Source: Croceifilum oryzae (lineage in GTDB: Bacteria; Bacillota; Bacilli; Thermoactinomycetales; Thermoactinomycetaceae). Taken from it: a DNA stretch of 64,000 nucleotides. Both the position numbers and the translations under genes were made by a program. This document shows, piece after piece, positions 62,299-64,000 of the stretch. Each line of letters opens with the position of its first letter. Positions within the stretch are counted from its first letter, which is position 1. The notes beneath the pieces are model-generated. The model was not told where the DNA came from. It was given only the letters and a program-made list of their open reading frames with translations, and did no database searches. The DNA lies in assembly GCF_030814315.1 (NCBI RefSeq), contig NZ_JAUSUV010000003.1, positions 124,001-188,000 of the forward strand, in the 5' to 3' direction.

Positions 62299-62479
62299 CC
62301 AGCCTCAAGAAAGATTGATCACTTTTACTAGTGATTAGAATTATATAAAAACTAGGACTTATGTCCTTTACTAGTTACATAAATCTATAATTTAATAACA
62401 ATTAGTTATATAGAAGAAACTCATTTTCGTTTTAGTAGGATTGATAGTAAATAATGACCATCATGAGGAGGATCACAAG

Positions 62480-63553
62480 ATGAAGAAGACCTTGGTACCA
62501 AAACTTGTAATGAGCCTTTTGATTTTCGGATCTGTAGAGGCAAACATGCAAAATACTGCTTTGGCAACAAACCATGTTGTAACCGAAACAAATAATCATG
62601 TATGGGATGTTGTAAAAGCTACGATTGCTCAAAAAGTACAGGCGGGATCTACTGAGTTTAAAGAGGTAAGACCGGGTAAAGTGACCCCATTATTGGACAA
62701 GGAACATAAAGAAACCGTTTATTTTGTTGAATTAGTGAAAGCAAGCGAAGCAAAGATTGGTGGATATATGGTCGTATCCAAAGGAAAGGCCATCGAGTTT
62801 TCTCTAGGAGATACTCATCCGTTACAGAATGTTGAAAACCCTGTATATTATCTAGGTCCTATCAACTACGCTGAAGATTTAGGCAATCATTATCTAAGGG
62901 ACCTGAGGACCGGAGAAAAGTTTTCTAAGGATTCGATTGTCGTAAATAAACAGAGAAGATCAAATGGATTGAAAAGAAAGGAATATGCCTCATCATCGCT
63001 CAGACCGTCATCAGATCCTAGTTCCAGATATTACTACATTCGAAATGTTCCAGACTTTCAACAAAGAGATAATCCGTCTATGAGAAATGCTTGTGTGCCT
63101 ACATCAGCCACAAATGTAATGATGTACTGGGACCAACATGGATACCCTAATTTATCTGGGGACAACAACTGGAAAACAGTAGCAAATCGCTTGGGATCTC
63201 TGATGGACCATGATAGTAGTCATGGAGTTTCTCGAAGCGATATTGAGGATGGTTTGGAAGATTATATTGAAGAACGAGGCTACGACGATCGTTTTTCGGT
63301 GGATAGAGACTGGGTCTTCTTTGGATTTGGTAGTATTGAAGACCAGATAAAAGCAGGAAATCCAACCATGATTAGTATCGATGATTATAGAGGATCAGAT
63401 GGTGGTCACAATGTTACCGTAGTCGCAACAGATGCAAGACATAACAATGAATACGTAGCTGTACATGATAACTGGGAAAGTACTCCGACAGATGTGTGGT
63501 TTGATTACGATGCTGAAGACATTGAAGGAATATATAAAGTAGAAAGAGAATGA
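62480..63553 (+). CDS. Secreted C39-like cysteine peptidase
   Basis: 357 residues from ATG at 62480 after GAGGAGGATCACAAG. Residues 1-30 form a signal peptide (LALA/T region). An N-terminal propeptide-like domain (VVKATIAQKVQAGSTEFKEV, GGYMVVSKGKAIEFSLGDTH, PVYYLGPINYA) precedes a C39-like papain domain: Cys in NACVPTSATNVMMYWDQHGY, His in GGHNVTVVATDA, and Asn/Asp in VHDNWEST. The Y-Y-I-R-N-VP-DFQQ linker is typical. Probably an extracellular protease activated by removal of the propeptide. Confidence 0.85.
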   Translation: MKKTLVPKLVMSLLIFGSVEANMQNTALATNHVVTETNNHVWDVVKATIAQKVQAGSTEFKEVRPGKVTPLLDKEHKETVYFVELVKASEAKIGGYMVVSKGKAIEFSLGDTHPLQNVENPVYYLGPINYAEDLGNHYLRDLRTGEKFSKDSIVVNKQRRSNGLKRKEYASSSLRPSSDPSSRYYYIRNVPDFQQRDNPSMRNACVPTSATNVMMYWDQHGYPNLSGDNNWKTVANRLGSLMDHDSSHGVSRSDIEDGLEDYIEERGYDDRFSVDRDWVFFGFGSIEDQIKAGNPTMISIDDYRGSDGGHNVTVVATDARHNNEYVAVHDNWESTPTDVWFDYDAEDIEGIYKVERE

Positions 63554-63723
63554 AGCCTCTTTTTGGATCAGTCACCTAAAAGCACACAATTGACCTAATG
63601 TATCTAGATCCCAATTAAAAATAGAACCAAAAAGTGACTGTTTGTTGCTAATGGGAGAGGGCGCGATTTACTTGTATAGCGATAAATAGCCAATATCTTT
63701 TTACCAGAATGGGAGGTAACAAA

Positions 63724-64000
63724 ATGAAAGATCTTATAAAGTTTACAATTGAAGAAGCGAATGACTACAGTCCCAATTTTGATCAAATCATTGGTACCAT
63801 AAAAAACTGGAGCAGTACTGACAATCATAAAAAGTTGTTTATCTACATGGCCGAGAACGCAGAAGAATATGTGGTCGATGCATCCGCCGATATTTTTCTG
63901 TATGAAAAGCACGAAAAAATCGTAGGTTACATTTTTTTTAATCTTGATCTGAATCCAAAAGGCGAGATCGCTTTTGAATCTAGAATGTTAGAGATACACA
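63724..64000 (+). CDS. Unknown protein, possible GNAT (3' end cut by window edge)
   Basis: 92 codons visible from ATG at 63724 after GGGAGGTAACAAA. Starts MKDLIKFTIEEANDYSPNFD; later LYEKHEKIVGYIFFNLDLNP looks like the 'I-GY-F' strand of a GNAT acetyltransferase. Not enough sequence to confirm. 63554-63723 holds nothing obvious. Confidence 0.55.
   Translation, partial: MKDLIKFTIEEANDYSPNFDQIIGTIKNWSSTDNHKKLFIYMAENAEEYVVDASADIFLYEKHEKIVGYIFFNLDLNPKGEIAFESRMLEIH

Noticed and set aside
63604-63912. 102-residue leftward ORF at the right edge
   Set aside because: The opposite strand has a gene with a strong ribosome site at 63724 and better protein character.

Overview
The window comes from a low-GC, endospore-forming Gram-positive bacterium. 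Evidence: strong AGGAGG-type ribosome sites, frequent GTG/TTG starts, U-run terminators, a prkA-yhbH sporulation pair, lipobox and Sec-signal proteins, and a CcpA-type cre site at a PTS operon. The style of several small proteins suggests Bacillales, possibly Thermoactinomycetaceae; that family-level guess is from memory and weak.

Layout. 1-7250 holds a DUF5819 gene cut by the edge, small secreted proteins, a structured repeat, and signalling locus 1: a TPR receptor with three tandem '...DPPET/S' mini-ORFs at its 3' end, a divergent partner gene, a secreted metalloprotease and two paralogous lipoproteins. 7440-17339 is ordinary: MBL hydrolase, NUDIX, GNAT, a beta-glucoside PTS operon (bglP-bglH), a PadR-DUF1700-DUF4097 envelope operon and recQ. 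17437-23122 is signalling locus 2: an XRE-TPR receptor whose stop overlaps a 28-residue signal-peptide pheromone gene, a divergent paralogue of the partner, secreted proteins, and several broken small secreted genes. 23171-24644 carries vanZ-like, SRPBCC and cold-shock genes. 24908-32621 is a phenylacetate (paa) catabolic operon without paaE/F/G/K. A second copy of the structured repeat follows it, then an ABC-F gene.

35638-47687 is a four-gene non-ribosomal peptide operon: an SbnA/cysteine-synthase-like PLP enzyme, an ATP-grasp/argininosuccinate-lyase fusion, a PduX-like kinase and a two-module NRPS (C-A-PCP-C-A-PCP). The three small enzymes fit a threonine-to-2,3-diaminobutyrate route, and the first adenylation domain has a Dab-like specificity code. 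The second adenylation domain is interrupted by a GNAT domain, and there is no thioesterase. A tRNA-Pro gene follows.

48058-55045 contains repair and RNA-modification genes (type-4 UDG, RNase HI, QueG, MGMT, TrmL), two hairpins that cover ribosome sites, and a TetR regulon with four matching operators. 55454-58519 is prkA-yhbH. The right end has a stand-alone ATP-grasp gene, an IS110 remnant, a PadR-DUF4180 regulator, a Crp-like regulator behind a 21-bp perfect hairpin, a secreted C39-like peptidase and a gene cut by the edge.

The most interesting content is the pair of receptor/peptide cassettes with shared architecture (divergent partner, conserved terminator, exoproteins beyond) and the diaminobutyrate-NRPS operon.
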